A stretch of DNA of 64,000 nucleotides from the NCBI RefSeq assembly GCF_002563635.1, contig NZ_PDIZ01000001.1, positions 930,001-994,000 of the forward strand, written 5' to 3'. The notes below the pieces were generated by a model. The model searched no databases, had not been told where the DNA came from, and saw nothing but the letters and a program-made list of their open reading frames with translations. The DNA comes from Bacillus sp. es.036. GTDB taxonomy: Bacteria; Bacillota; Bacilli; Bacillales; Guptibacillaceae. The position numbers and the translations under genes were made by a program. The first letter of the stretch is position 1, and the number at the start of each line of letters is the position of its first letter. Positions 9,127 to 17,657 of the stretch are shown in pieces.

Positions 9127-10600
9127 ATTTAATTGCTTTGTATTCTTTAATCACACGGATATCGTTTAATTCATCATCTTCAGGTCCTTGAACAGGAAGA
9201 CCAGCTTCAATATTTTCCACAATATAATTCAAGTTTTCTTCCGTAATGATTTCACCAGGAATAAAGATTGGAATGCCTGGTGGATAAACCATAACGAATT
9301 CAGCGATGACGCGCCCCGCTGACTCAGTAAATGGAATGATTTCCGTTTCAGAATAAAATGCATCCCTTGGAGAAACGGCTAGTGTCGGTATATCTGGAGC
9401 ATGAACGTCAAACTTTTCAGTAACTGTACCATCCGACTCTTTAAAAGCTTCTACCATATCTTTTAAGGCGTATACGAGGGCATTAACGGATTCCTCATTA
9501 TCACCTGGTGTGACAATACAAAGCAAGTTATACAAATCGGAAAGCTCCACTTCCAGATTTGCCTCTTTTCGTAACCATACTTCTGCTTCATAGCCTGTAA
9601 TCCCTAGATCGTGGACAGAGATAATTAGTTTTGTTGGATCATAGTCGTAAGTGGCATTCGTTCCAAGAATTTCATTCCCAACACAATAGAGTGGTGAGAT
9701 ATCATTGATTTGATTCCGTGCTCGGTCTGCTAGTTGTATCGCGTTTTCGATTAATTCGTACCCATCCATCACGAGTCTCTTTCTTGCAACATCAAGAGAA
9801 GCAAGGAGAATATAAGAAGTAGAAGTTGTTGTGAGCATGCTGATAATGGTTTGTACGCGCTTAGCAGAGATTAGGCCTTCTTTTACATTTAGCACAGAGC
9901 TTTGTGTCATTGATCCACCGAGTTTATGAACGCTAGTTGCGGCCATATCTGCACCTGCCTGCATGGCTGAAACTGGCAAGCGATCATGAAAATGAATGTG
10001 AACACCATGTGCTTCATCAACTAAAACGGGAACGTCATATTCATGAGAAATTGAAACAATTTCTTCTAAATTCGCAGAAATCCCAAAATAAGTAGGGTTA
10101 ATGACGAGAACGCCTTTAGCATCAGGGTGCTGTTTGAGCGCTTTCTTTACTGCGACCGGAGTGATGCCATGAGAAATGCCGAGCTTAGGATCAATTTCAG
10201 GGTGAATGAATACTGGCGTGGCACCTGAAAAGATGATGGCAGACATGACCGATTTATGGACGTTTCTTGGCACGATAATTTTGTCACCAGGAGAACATAC
10301 GGTCATAACCATTGTCATGATTGCGCCACTTGTACCTTGAACAGAGAAGAATGTGGAATCGGCACCAAAAGCTTCTGCTGCAAGGTCCTGTGCTTTTTTA
10401 ATCATGCCATGCGGATGATGAAGATCATCAAGGGGCTGAATATTAATTAAGTCAATCGAAAGTGCATTATCTCCGATAAATGCACGAAATTCAGGATCCA
10501 TTCCATTTCCTTTTTTATGACCAGGAATATGAAATTGAATGGGGTTTTTATTTGCGTGGTTAACTAAACCAGTGAATAATGGTGTTTCGTTTTGTTGCAA
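9125..10600 (-). CDS. speA: arginine decarboxylase (Orn/Lys/Arg decarboxylase family)
   Basis: PLP enzyme that converts arginine to agmatine, the first step of polyamine synthesis in Bacillus. Close to B. subtilis SpeA throughout: FHIPGHKKG near residue 27, STFFSVQGTSGAIM in the PLP pocket, DEAHGVH near 195 and SVHKLGG with the PLP lysine at about K226. Start chosen as TTG 10600: GAGGTG lies 6 nt upstream and the N-terminus (M)QQNETPLF then aligns with the B. subtilis MSQHETPLY; the GTG at 10609 overlaps the ribosome site. 491 aa. Monocistronic. Confidence 0.92.
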   Translation of the reverse strand: MQQNETPLFTGLVNHANKNPIQFHIPGHKKGNGMDPEFRAFIGDNALSIDLINIQPLDDLHHPHGMIKKAQDLAAEAFGADSTFFSVQGTSGAIMTMVMTVCSPGDKIIVPRNVHKSVMSAIIFSGATPVFIHPEIDPKLGISHGITPVAVKKALKQHPDAKGVLVINPTYFGISANLEEIVSISHEYDVPVLVDEAHGVHIHFHDRLPVSAMQAGADMAATSVHKLGGSMTQSSVLNVKEGLISAKRVQTIISMLTTTSTSYILLASLDVARKRLVMDGYELIENAIQLADRARNQINDISPLYCVGNEILGTNATYDYDPTKLIISVHDLGITGYEAEVWLRKEANLEVELSDLYNLLCIVTPGDNEESVNALVYALKDMVEAFKESDGTVTEKFDVHAPDIPTLAVSPRDAFYSETEIIPFTESAGRVIAEFVMVYPPGIPIFIPGEIITEENLNYIVENIEAGLPVQGPEDDELNDIRVIKEYKAIK

Positions 10601-10864
10601 ATCAAGCACCTCTTTATTTATACTTTAGTACAGATAGCATTCCACCAACAATTGGGGAATGAGAATTTGATCTTGAATAAGCTGTCGCGAATGGAAAAAG
10701 CTTCATTGTTCCGTCACTTCGACCTTTTTTATCCTTAAACAAACTGAGTATAATCACATAAGTACTATTTTGCAAGTTTTATTTAGATGCTAGGTCTCTT
10801 TTATAGTTCCAAAAAAGGAGATCCTCTCTTATTCTCGAAATGAATGATGGGAAGGAGAGGATAA

Positions 10865-11827
10865 ATGATGAAATGGAAGACGCGACTTACGGAGTTATTA
10901 GGTATAAAGAAACCAATTGTTCAGGGAGGACTTGCCTACCTTGCCTATCACGAGTTAGCTTCTGCGGTTAGCAACGCAGGTGGGCTAGGTCAGCTCACAG
11001 CAATGTCTATGGACTCAGAAACACAGCTGAAAAAGGAAATATACCTTACAAGAAGTCTTACCGATCAACCATTCGGAGTCAATTTTGCAATTGGCCAGCA
11101 CGGGAGGCCATTTGAACACATGCTTGAAACTGCTATCCAAGAAGGAGTAGAAATCATTTCGGTTACAGGTGGTAATCCTAAGCCTGTTTTTGATATGGTG
11201 AGAGGGACAAACGTGAAAGTCCTTGTTTTAACAGCTGGGAAGCGACAGGCCATTAAGGCAGAAGAGCTAGGTGCAACAGCCGTCATGGTTGTAGGTCAAG
11301 AAGGTGGTGGACATCTCGGAAAGGAAGATACTGGGACAATGGTTCTCGTTCCTCAAGTAGTTGATGCAGTTTCAATTCCCGTTATTGCATCAGGCGGTAT
11401 AGGAGATGGGCGGGGATTAATGGCCTCTCTCGCACTTGGCGCTGAAGGAATTGAAATGGGAACAAGATTTATTGCTACGAAAGAGTGTACACACGCTCAT
11501 GATGCTTACAAACAACGTTTGTTACAGGGATCCGAGACGGATACATTGATTATTAAACGAAGCCTTGGTGCGCCTGCAAGAGTAATCCGAAATGTATTTG
11601 CTGAACGAATTACTGAAATTGAAGCAAGTAATGGTGGATATGACCTGCTGAAAGAATACATAAGCGGTGAAGCGAACAGGAAGTTTATATATGAAGGAAA
11701 AGATGAAGAAGGTTTTGCGTGGGCAGGACAGGTGATGGGTGCGATTCATGATGTTCCTTCCGTACACGAGTTATTTGTACGGATTGATCAAGAAGCAAAA
11801 GAGATTCGAATGAAATGGCAACTTTAG
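10865..11827 (+). CDS. nitronate monooxygenase / FabK-like FMN protein
   Basis: FMN-dependent TIM-barrel protein of the 2-nitropropane dioxygenase family, which detoxifies nitronates; relatives include enoyl-ACP reductase FabK, so substrate is uncertain. 320 aa. Visible are the N-terminal PIVQGGLAYLA, AGGLGQL near residue 40, VGQEGGGHLG near 145 and the phosphate-binding ASGGIGDGRG near 178. AAGGAGAGG precedes ATG 10865 (ATG 10868 equally possible). It is 14 nt ahead of yktA and probably co-transcribed with it. Confidence 0.82.
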   Translation: MMKWKTRLTELLGIKKPIVQGGLAYLAYHELASAVSNAGGLGQLTAMSMDSETQLKKEIYLTRSLTDQPFGVNFAIGQHGRPFEHMLETAIQEGVEIISVTGGNPKPVFDMVRGTNVKVLVLTAGKRQAIKAEELGATAVMVVGQEGGGHLGKEDTGTMVLVPQVVDAVSIPVIASGGIGDGRGLMASLALGAEGIEMGTRFIATKECTHAHDAYKQRLLQGSETDTLIIKRSLGAPARVIRNVFAERITEIEASNGGYDLLKEYISGEANRKFIYEGKDEEGFAWAGQVMGAIHDVPSVHELFVRIDQEAKEIRMKWQL

Positions 11828-11841
11828 AGAGGGGTTAGAAA

Positions 11842-12114
11842 ATGGAAGTCCAATATCCTATTTCCATTGATTGGAGCAAAGACGAAGTAATTAAAGTAGT
11901 TAATTTTTTTGAATTGATTGAGAAAGCCTATGGTCAGGGTGTTCATAAGGGTGAATTAATTAGTAGCTATCATGAATTTAAAGATGTTGTTCCTTCTAAA
12001 TCGGAGGAAAAACAAATCTTTAAACAGTTTGATAAAGAGACGGGCTTTTCAACTTATCACGTTGTCAAAGAAGCGAAGCAAACAGAACGTGATCGAGTAA
12101 AAATGACAACATAA
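11842..12114 (+). CDS. yktA: UPF0223 family protein YktA
   Basis: Small acidic protein of unknown function (90 aa), clearly like B. subtilis YktA: it starts MEVQYPISIDWS and contains VVNFFELIEKAYGQGV and VVPSKSEEKQIFKQFDKETG. Probably helical and cytoplasmic. GAGGGGT precedes the ATG. It keeps its B. subtilis place next to yktB, here convergent across a shared terminator. Confidence 0.85.
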   Translation: MEVQYPISIDWSKDEVIKVVNFFELIEKAYGQGVHKGELISSYHEFKDVVPSKSEEKQIFKQFDKETGFSTYHVVKEAKQTERDRVKMTT

Positions 12115-12147
12115 AAACCAGGGGGAAACCCCTGGTTTTTATGTTGT
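12106..12147. terminator. bidirectional terminator yktA/yktB
   Basis: Long near-perfect palindrome with GGGG (12121-12124), GAAA tetraloop and CCCC (12129-12132), extended by CCA/TGG and A5/T5. It overlaps the 3' ends of both convergent genes. Confidence 0.92.
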
Positions 12148-12768
12148 CGGTTGAAGTGAAAGGTGATAAAACGGCATGAGCGTTTCAAACGTTTTTTTAA
12201 CCTCTTGAATAAATTGTTCCCCGTCTTGCAAAAGTGGATCATCGCTCGTAAAATGACGTCCAATGAGAAATTCCCCTTTTTTTACATCGCGGAAGCGGGT
12301 TAGAACCTTATCAAGTTCAACATCTTTAAGAGGTTGACTTGCTTTTTTCTTTGTATGATCAGTCGAAATCCAATAAGATGCCGGAACGTCTTCTTTAAGC
12401 TTATCCATATGATCTAAAAGTAACGTAGCCATTTGTGGCTTTCCTGGCAGCTCATAAATGTAAGCGAGCCATACAAAAACATGATCATCAAATAGGCCAA
12501 TTTGAAAGTGAGGGTGCATTTTGTATCCGCGTTTATTGTGAGAAAATGCCATCCATGTATCAACTGGTGGGTTCTTTGTTCTTCGTGCATGACGTGCAAT
12601 GTGAAGGTGCATTTCATTACCAGCAAGCATTTCTAGATCACTTTTCACGTCGTCGCTGATCGCCTGAAACTTTGGCTGTATTCGTTCTTGAATGGCTTCC
12701 ATTCTTGCATCAAGTCCTTCGATTTGGAAGGCGTTAAAATCGTGTTGAGTAAATCCGTTAAATGACAT
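12139..12768 (-). CDS. yktB: UPF0637 family protein YktB
   Basis: Conserved protein of unknown function (209 aa), matching B. subtilis YktB: a central HARRTKNPPVDTW and NKRGYKMHPHFQIGLFDDHVF, and WISTDHTKK further on. Start placed at ATG 12768, with GGAGG 5-6 nt upstream; the earlier ATG at 12780 has no ribosome site. No signal peptide or membrane segment. Convergent with yktA. Confidence 0.85.
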   Translation of the reverse strand: MSFNGFTQHDFNAFQIEGLDARMEAIQERIQPKFQAISDDVKSDLEMLAGNEMHLHIARHARRTKNPPVDTWMAFSHNKRGYKMHPHFQIGLFDDHVFVWLAYIYELPGKPQMATLLLDHMDKLKEDVPASYWISTDHTKKKASQPLKDVELDKVLTRFRDVKKGEFLIGRHFTSDDPLLQDGEQFIQEVKKTFETLMPFYHLSLQPTT

Positions 12769-12904
12769 AATATCCTCCATTACGACAAAATTTTATACAT
12801 TTATAGTAACATAGAACTGCAATTTATATGAAAACTGACGATTGATGTGTAAGGATAGGTTTGAAAAAGAAGCAAAAGAGGAAAAATAGTAACAAATAAA
12901 GAGG

Positions 12905-12933
12905 TTGCATAGTGAGCAGGGAAGGCATAAGAT
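12905..12933 (+). promoter_or_regulatory. possible sigma-A promoter
   Basis: TTGCAT (12905-12910), 17-nt spacer, TAAGAT (12928-12933), 95 nt before the next ORF. Reasonable but not near-consensus. Confidence 0.3.
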
Positions 12934-13028
12934 ATAGTAATCAAAGCAGAAATATCAGAATATTCCGTCTTATAAGGTTTCTCTGATAACTATGACTGCT
13001 TAATCGAAGAAAAGGGGTGTAGGTTACC

Positions 13029-13217
13029 ATGAAACAAGTGATTCAGTCATTACAAAGAAACGAAGCAGAGAAGCGGATTCCGGTATTGAGAATGGAGATT
13101 GACTATGAGCTGGCAACGCTACACGATGCAATGACGGCTAGTGATCAAGATGAAATGGCGAGATGTAAAGTGAAGCTTGAAGAACTTCGTAAAGAAATGG
13201 TTAGATTAGAAGCGTAG
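13029..13217 (+). CDS. short conserved helical protein (ykzI position)
   Basis: 62 aa, highly charged, predicted to be two helices (coiled-coil-like: IDYELATLHDAMTASDQDEMARCKVKLEELRKEM). It stands between yktB and the inositol-phosphatase gene, where B. subtilis has ykzI, a protein of similar size; I infer orthology from position only. AAGGGG about 10 nt upstream of the ATG serves as ribosome site. Its own terminator follows. Confidence 0.65.
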   Translation: MKQVIQSLQRNEAEKRIPVLRMEIDYELATLHDAMTASDQDEMARCKVKLEELRKEMVRLEA

Positions 13218-13218
13218 C

Positions 13219-13249
13219 AAAACGAACCTTGCAAAAAGGTTCGTTTTTT
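13219..13249 (+). terminator. rho-independent terminator
   Basis: AAAACGAACCTT (13219-13230), loop GCAAA, AAGGTTCGTTTT (13236-13247), then more T. Confidence 0.9.
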
Positions 13250-13308
13250 CTTCTTTTCCTGTCATAATAAGAACTAGCATGAAATATAAGGTAAAAGGAG
13301 ATCGAACC

Positions 13309-14151
13309 ATGACACAGCAGACGAATTGGAATCGCGTATATGATGATACCATTAAATGGATTAAAGAAGCGGGAGAAGAAATCATGTCTTCCTTCACAAC
13401 ATCTTTTAACATTGAGTCAAAAAGCAATCCGAACGATCTCGTTACGGACATTGATAAGCAAACTGAGAAATTTTTTATTCAGAAAATAAAAGATACATAT
13501 CCAAATCATCGCATTATGGGAGAAGAAGGATTTGGAGATAAAATAGATGATTTAGATGGGGTTATTTGGTTTCTTGATCCGATTGATGGAACGATGAATT
13601 TTGTTCATCAACAAACCAATTTCGCTATATCGATCGGGATATACGAAGATGGAGTAGGGAAACTTGCTTTTATTTATGATGTAACAAAAGACGAGCTGTA
13701 TCATTGTAAAAAGGGCTCAGGTCTATACCTTAATGATAAACAAGTAAAACCATTGCAGTCGACGAATCTTTCAGAATCCCTATTAGCTATCAATGCAACG
13801 TGGGTCACGGAGAATCATCGTATCGATCCGCGCACATTCTCACCTCTTCTTAAAAAAATAAGAGGCACCCGGTCTTATGGTAGTGCTGCAATTGAGATGG
13901 CTTTCGTAGCAGCGGGGCGTCTTGATGGGTATGTCTCCTTACGGCTCGCCCCTTGGGATTTTGCGGCTGGTAAAATGTTAATTGAGGAAGCGGGAGGCAT
14001 TTGTACTACAGTGGATAATAAGGAAATTGATTTGTTAGATAAAAACACCATCTTTGTCGGTACTCCACTGTTTCATTCACAGGTTCAAAAAGAGTACATC
14101 CAACCAGCGCTTGATCAAAACTTCTATTTAAGAACTCCTTCAACAAAATGA
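13309..14151 (+). CDS. suhB: inositol monophosphatase family protein
   Basis: Mg-dependent phosphatase that cleaves inositol-1-phosphate or similar sugar phosphates; B. subtilis has YktC at this place. The metal-binding motifs are complete: GEEGFG (E72, E73), DPIDGT (D90, D93) and WDFAAG (W216, D217). 280 aa. Start chosen at ATG 13309 because AAAGGAG lies 8 nt upstream; the ATG at 13279 precedes that site. The stop overlaps the next start (ATGA), so the two genes are translationally coupled. Confidence 0.85.
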   Translation: MTQQTNWNRVYDDTIKWIKEAGEEIMSSFTTSFNIESKSNPNDLVTDIDKQTEKFFIQKIKDTYPNHRIMGEEGFGDKIDDLDGVIWFLDPIDGTMNFVHQQTNFAISIGIYEDGVGKLAFIYDVTKDELYHCKKGSGLYLNDKQVKPLQSTNLSESLLAINATWVTENHRIDPRTFSPLLKKIRGTRSYGSAAIEMAFVAAGRLDGYVSLRLAPWDFAAGKMLIEEAGGICTTVDNKEIDLLDKNTIFVGTPLFHSQVQKEYIQPALDQNFYLRTPSTK

Positions 14152-14606
14152 AATCTGTAACTTCGACAAGCAAGGAAAGGTTTGCAAACCTCCTAATAGA
14201 ATGGACAATGGAAGATAAAGATTGGCTTGAAGAAGAATTTGGGCGGATGCCAATCGCAGAAGATATATTTACCTATATACAAGCTTATGAAGGAATGGGA
14301 TGTGAATTTAGGCTTTGGTTTAAAGATGAAGCCCCTGTAGCCATTACAGCCGTTCTTGATCAGGCTCCATCAAATCAAAAGTTTTGGTTAGGTACGATCG
14401 TTGTCGATCCTGTTCAGCGAAAAAAGGGAGTCGGTCATGAAGTTATTCAGTGTATAGTAGGTGAAAGAAGAGAGGTTGTTTTTGCTGGCATTCCCTTAGA
14501 GCAGAATGAGTGGAGTTTGTTTTTAGGGAAATGTGGGTTTGAACAATACGCTATTGAAGGTGAAGGAAAAAAGCATTTAATTTTTGTACATCCTAACGAG
14601 CATTAA
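14148..14606 (+). CDS. GNAT-family N-acetyltransferase
   Basis: Acyl-CoA-dependent acetyltransferase of unknown substrate (152 aa). Acetyl-CoA-binding motif A is visible as IVVDPVQRKKGVGHEVIQCI (about residues 84-103), followed by a typical C-terminal beta bulge region (FLGKCGFEQY). It overlaps the phosphatase gene by 4 nt, implying one operon. The stop codon lies inside the first unit of an 11-bp tandem repeat. Confidence 0.8.
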   Translation: MKSVTSTSKERFANLLIEWTMEDKDWLEEEFGRMPIAEDIFTYIQAYEGMGCEFRLWFKDEAPVAITAVLDQAPSNQKFWLGTIVVDPVQRKKGVGHEVIQCIVGERREVVFAGIPLEQNEWSLFLGKCGFEQYAIEGEGKKHLIFVHPNEH

Positions 14607-14641
14607 AAGAGCATTAAAAGAGCATTAAAAGAACATTAAAA
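14598..14641. repeat. 11-bp tandem repeat, four copies
   Basis: GAGCATTAAAA three times exactly plus GAACATTAAAA. The first copy contains the stop codon of the GNAT gene, so slippage here would move the terminator but leave the protein nearly unchanged. Confidence 0.95.
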
Positions 14642-14671
14642 AGAGCTGTTCAGTGATGAACAGCTCTTTTT
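14638..14671. terminator. bidirectional terminator
   Basis: AAAAAGAGCTGTTCA (14638-14652), loop GTGA, TGAACAGCTCTTTTT (14657-14671). Serves the GNAT gene (+) and ylaF (-). Confidence 0.93.
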
Positions 14672-14675
14672 GATG

Positions 14676-14849
14676 TTATTGTTCAGCTTTACGTTTAATT
14701 CGAAAACCCATTCCCATAAAGAAACCTACTCCAATAAATGAAAGAAGTCCGCCGATCCAGCTTTGTTCAGCTATAGAAATACCGATTGCACACATGCTTG
14801 CAACCGCCAGAATGGCCATTAAGAGTAAAAGGAATTGATGCTTGTTCAT
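14676..14849 (-). CDS. ylaF: small membrane protein YlaF (DUF5325)
   Basis: 57-aa protein with two membrane segments and a basic C-terminus (MGMGFRIKRKAEQ), matching B. subtilis YlaF in size, in the motif ISIAEQS and in its place beside typA. Function unknown. Start at ATG 14849, preceded by AAAGGGGGC about 7 nt away; an upstream in-frame ATG at 14882 lacks a ribosome site. Divergent from typA. Confidence 0.8.
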   Translation of the reverse strand: MNKHQFLLLLMAILAVASMCAIGISIAEQSWIGGLLSFIGVGFFMGMGFRIKRKAEQ

Positions 14850-14932
14850 GCGGAAAGCCCCCTTTATAGTACTAGTGTACAATAACCGGGTTAAGCTGGA
14901 AAGAAGAGAAATTTCGCCTTAAGCGATATCTG

Positions 14933-14941
14933 TGTTATAAT
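14933..14941 (+). promoter_or_regulatory. extended -10 promoter of typA
   Basis: TGT followed by a perfect TATAAT (14936-14941). The -35 region is weak (TTCGCC at 17 nt), which fits an extended -10 promoter about 60 nt before typA. Confidence 0.55.
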
Positions 14942-15000
14942 GATCTAGTTATTGAGTTTATCGTCAGAAATAAGACGAGAATACGAGGAGAGAATAATTA

Positions 15001-16833
15001 ATGGCAATAAGAGAAGATATTCGTAACATCGCAATCATTGCCCACGTTGACCACGGTAAAACGACGCTGGTAGACCAAATGCTTCATCAATCAGGTACGT
15101 TTCGTGACAACGAGCAAGTAAGCGAACGTGCGATGGATTCGAATGACCTTGAAAGAGAACGCGGGATCACAATCCTTGCTAAAAATACGGCAATTAACTA
15201 TGAAGACAAACGAATCAACATTATGGATACACCTGGTCACGCTGACTTTGGTGGTGAAGTTGAACGTATCATGAAAATGGTTGACGGTGTTCTTCTAGTT
15301 GTTGACGCTTATGAAGGCTGTATGCCACAGACACGTTTCGTGCTGAAGAAAGCTCTTGAGCAGAAGCTTACACCAATTGTAGTTCTTAACAAAATTGACC
15401 GTCCTGCAGCACGTCCTGAAGAAGTTGTGGATGAAGTTGTTGATTTATTTATTGATCTTGGCGCGGACGAAGATCAGCTTGACTTCCCTGTTGTCTATGC
15501 CTCTGCAATTAACGGAACAGCTAGCCTTGATCCTGAAGTTCAAGATGACAATATGAAAGTTCTTATGAACACAATTATTGATAACATCCCAGCACCAATT
15601 GACAATAGTGATGAGCCACTTCAATTCCAGATCACGCTTCTTGACTACAACGATTACCTAGGAAGAATTGGTATCGGACGTGTGTTCAGAGGAACAATGA
15701 AAGTCGGCCAGCAAGTTGCATTGATGAAGGTTGATGGAACAGTTAAACAGTTTAGAGTAACAAAGCTCTTTGGTTTCATTGGCTTGAAACGTACAGAGAT
15801 TGAAGAAGCAAAAGCTGGAGACCTCGTTGCAGTATCTGGTATGGAAGAAATCAACGTTGGAGAAACAGTTTGCCCATACGATCATCAGGAAGCACTGCCT
15901 ATCCTACGTATTGATGAGCCAACGCTTCAAATGACGTTCCTTGTAAACAACAGTCCTTTTGCTGGTAAAGAAGGTAAGTACATTACAAGTCGTAAAATTG
16001 AAGAACGTCTTAGAGCACAGCTTGAAACAGACGTAAGTCTTCGCGTTGAGAACACAGATTCTCCAGATGCATGGGTTGTATCAGGACGTGGTGAGCTTCA
16101 CCTTTCAATCCTGATTGAGAATATGCGTCGTGAAGGATTTGAGCTTCAAGTTTCAAAACCTGAAGTTATCGTACGTGAAGTAGACGGTGTTGCAAGTGAG
16201 CCTGTTGAACGTGTTCAAATTGACGTGCCTGAAGACTACACTGGTTCTGTAATGGAATCACTTGGTGAGCGTAAAGGTGAAATGGTCAACATGGTGAACA
16301 ACGGTTCAGGTCAAGTTCGTCTTGAATTTATGGTGCCTGCACGTGGTTTGATTGGTTACTCAACTGAGTTCCTTACACAAACACGCGGTTATGGTATTAT
16401 CAACCACACATTTGAAACGTATATGCCTCTTATTAGCGGTCGTGTAGGTGGACGCCGTGCTGGTGTACTTGTTTCCATGGAAAAAGGAAAAGCATCAGAA
16501 TATGGTATTATGGGTGTTGAAGACCGCGGTACAATTTTCGTAGCTCCAGGTACTGAAGTTTACGAGGGAATGATCGTTGGGGAACACACTCGTGAGAATG
16601 ACATCACGGTTAACATCGTTAAAGTGAAGCAGATGACAAACATGCGTTCCGCCAACAAAGACCAAACAGTTTCTATGAAGAAGCCTCGCGTTCTAACGCT
16701 TGAAGAAGCACTTGAGTATTTGAACGATGATGAGTATTGCGAAGTAACACCTGATTCGATTCGTCTTCGTAAGAAAATCCTTGATAAGAACGAACGTGAA
16801 AAGAACGCTAAAAAGAAAAAAACAGCCCAATAA
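15001..16833 (+). CDS. typA: ribosome-associated GTPase TypA/BipA
   Basis: Translational GTPase of the EF-G superfamily that binds the ribosome and helps 50S assembly and growth under stress such as cold. G1 AHVDHGKTT (14-22), G3 DTPGH (76-80) and G4 NKID (130-133) are present, followed by domain II, EF-G-like domains III and V and the TypA-specific C-terminal domain, ending in a Lys-rich tail. 610 aa (B. subtilis about 612). GAGGAGAG lies 8 nt before the ATG. Single gene between its own promoter and terminator. Confidence 0.96.
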   Translation: MAIREDIRNIAIIAHVDHGKTTLVDQMLHQSGTFRDNEQVSERAMDSNDLERERGITILAKNTAINYEDKRINIMDTPGHADFGGEVERIMKMVDGVLLVVDAYEGCMPQTRFVLKKALEQKLTPIVVLNKIDRPAARPEEVVDEVVDLFIDLGADEDQLDFPVVYASAINGTASLDPEVQDDNMKVLMNTIIDNIPAPIDNSDEPLQFQITLLDYNDYLGRIGIGRVFRGTMKVGQQVALMKVDGTVKQFRVTKLFGFIGLKRTEIEEAKAGDLVAVSGMEEINVGETVCPYDHQEALPILRIDEPTLQMTFLVNNSPFAGKEGKYITSRKIEERLRAQLETDVSLRVENTDSPDAWVVSGRGELHLSILIENMRREGFELQVSKPEVIVREVDGVASEPVERVQIDVPEDYTGSVMESLGERKGEMVNMVNNGSGQVRLEFMVPARGLIGYSTEFLTQTRGYGIINHTFETYMPLISGRVGGRRAGVLVSMEKGKASEYGIMGVEDRGTIFVAPGTEVYEGMIVGEHTRENDITVNIVKVKQMTNMRSANKDQTVSMKKPRVLTLEEALEYLNDDEYCEVTPDSIRLRKKILDKNEREKNAKKKKTAQ

Positions 16834-16845
16834 GGGTGTCTAATG

Positions 16846-16883
16846 CGATTCAAAAGGGGCATCCCTTTTGGATCGTTTTTTTT
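16846..16883 (+). terminator. rho-independent terminator of typA
   Basis: CGATTCAAAAGGG, loop GCAT, CCCTTTTGGATCG, then eight T. One T-G pair in a 13-bp stem. Confidence 0.9.
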
Positions 16884-17001
16884 ATTGTTTTATCATTCTT
16901 ATTTTTTCTGTCCTATGTAGGACTTTTTTTCTAAATGGAAAGAAATCGTTTACTTTTATTTATGATTTCATTTATTATGCTTTTATACCGGGGGTGGAAA
17001 A

Positions 17002-17322
17002 ATGAATACAGAACCTACTATACAATCTGAAGATTTATCTTTTTTCGCTAAGTTAGTTGGCATTGAAGACAATATGACAATGGGATTTTATTTGCTATAT
17101 GCGATTATTGTTATCCTATGTATTGTTGTTTATCGTCTTGGCTTTGCCAAAAAACTACCGATCCTTAAAAACATCATCGTATACGCTGTTCTTGTAATAG
17201 GGTGTTTTCCGCTAACCTTTTTTGGAATAGGATTGCCTGTTGCTGAAGGATTAGTGGCTTCTGCTGTCGTATTAATTATTTATAAGATGCGACTCAACCA
17301 GTCGAAGAAAAAAGAAGCCTAG
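17002..17322 (+). CDS. ylaH: membrane protein YlaH
   Basis: 106-aa membrane protein with three predicted segments (about 28-48, 58-75, 80-95). The stretch GFYLLYAIIVILCIVVYRLGFAKKLP and the following KNIIVYAVLVIG match B. subtilis YlaH, and it follows typA as there. Function unknown. GGGGGTGG precedes the ATG. It probably forms an operon with the next gene 18 nt on. Confidence 0.82.
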   Translation: MNTEPTIQSEDLSFFAKLVGIEDNMTMGFYLLYAIIVILCIVVYRLGFAKKLPILKNIIVYAVLVIGCFPLTFFGIGLPVAEGLVASAVVLIIYKMRLNQSKKKEA

Positions 17323-17340
17323 CGTCAAAGGAGGGAAGCT

Positions 17341-17616
17341 TTGAATCTTCAGGATACAATGTACAATTGGCTCAGTATTAAAGTTGTGGCAAATCAAAGA
17401 CAGAGCGATCAGGCGGCGCAAGATACGTATGAATTCTTTCATGAACTATTAACGGAAGATCATCTGGTCTCTGATTTGAAAGTGGAGGTGTCACATGACT
17501 ATTACGTTGTCCATTATCGACAAAACGGAGAAGAAGATTCAAAGAAGTTTCCAGTTGAATTAATCGAAGCGCTGTTAACTTCGATTGAAAATGAACCAAA
17601 ATATAACCATCAATAA
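17341..17616 (+). CDS. conserved hypothetical protein, acidic, 91 aa
   Basis: Not recognised by name. A small soluble acidic protein (MNLQDTMYNWLSIKVV at the N-terminus, SHDYYVVHYRQNGEEDSKKFP in the centre) with alternating helix and strand character. TTG start at 17341, with GGAGG 6 nt upstream. It lies just after ylaH, where B. subtilis has no equivalent gene that I know of. It ends at a bidirectional terminator. Confidence 0.7.
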   Translation: MNLQDTMYNWLSIKVVANQRQSDQAAQDTYEFFHELLTEDHLVSDLKVEVSHDYYVVHYRQNGEEDSKKFPVELIEALLTSIENEPKYNHQ

Positions 17617-17650
17617 GAAAGAGAGACGTGCTCCGAGCACGTCTTTCTTA
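17615..17650. terminator. bidirectional terminator
   Basis: AAGAAAGAGAGACGTGC, loop TCCGA, GCACGTCTTTCTT. Separates the ylaH pair (+) from the ylaI pair (-). Confidence 0.85.
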
Positions 17651-17657
17651 AACGAAG

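Larger units (their letters stand above)
8928..9131 (+). ncRNA. sr1: SR1-type dual-function regulatory RNA
   Basis: In B. subtilis SR1 lies between pdhD and speA, is about 205 nt, represses ahrC translation by base-pairing and encodes the GapA-binding peptide SR1P. Here a strong promoter, a 37-codon SR1P-like ORF and a GC-rich terminator occupy the same position next to speA, giving an RNA of about 204 nt. Upstream are two CcpN sites, and a cre-like site follows the start point. Base-pairing to ahrC cannot be tested because ahrC is outside the window. RNA ends are inferred. Confidence 0.8.
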
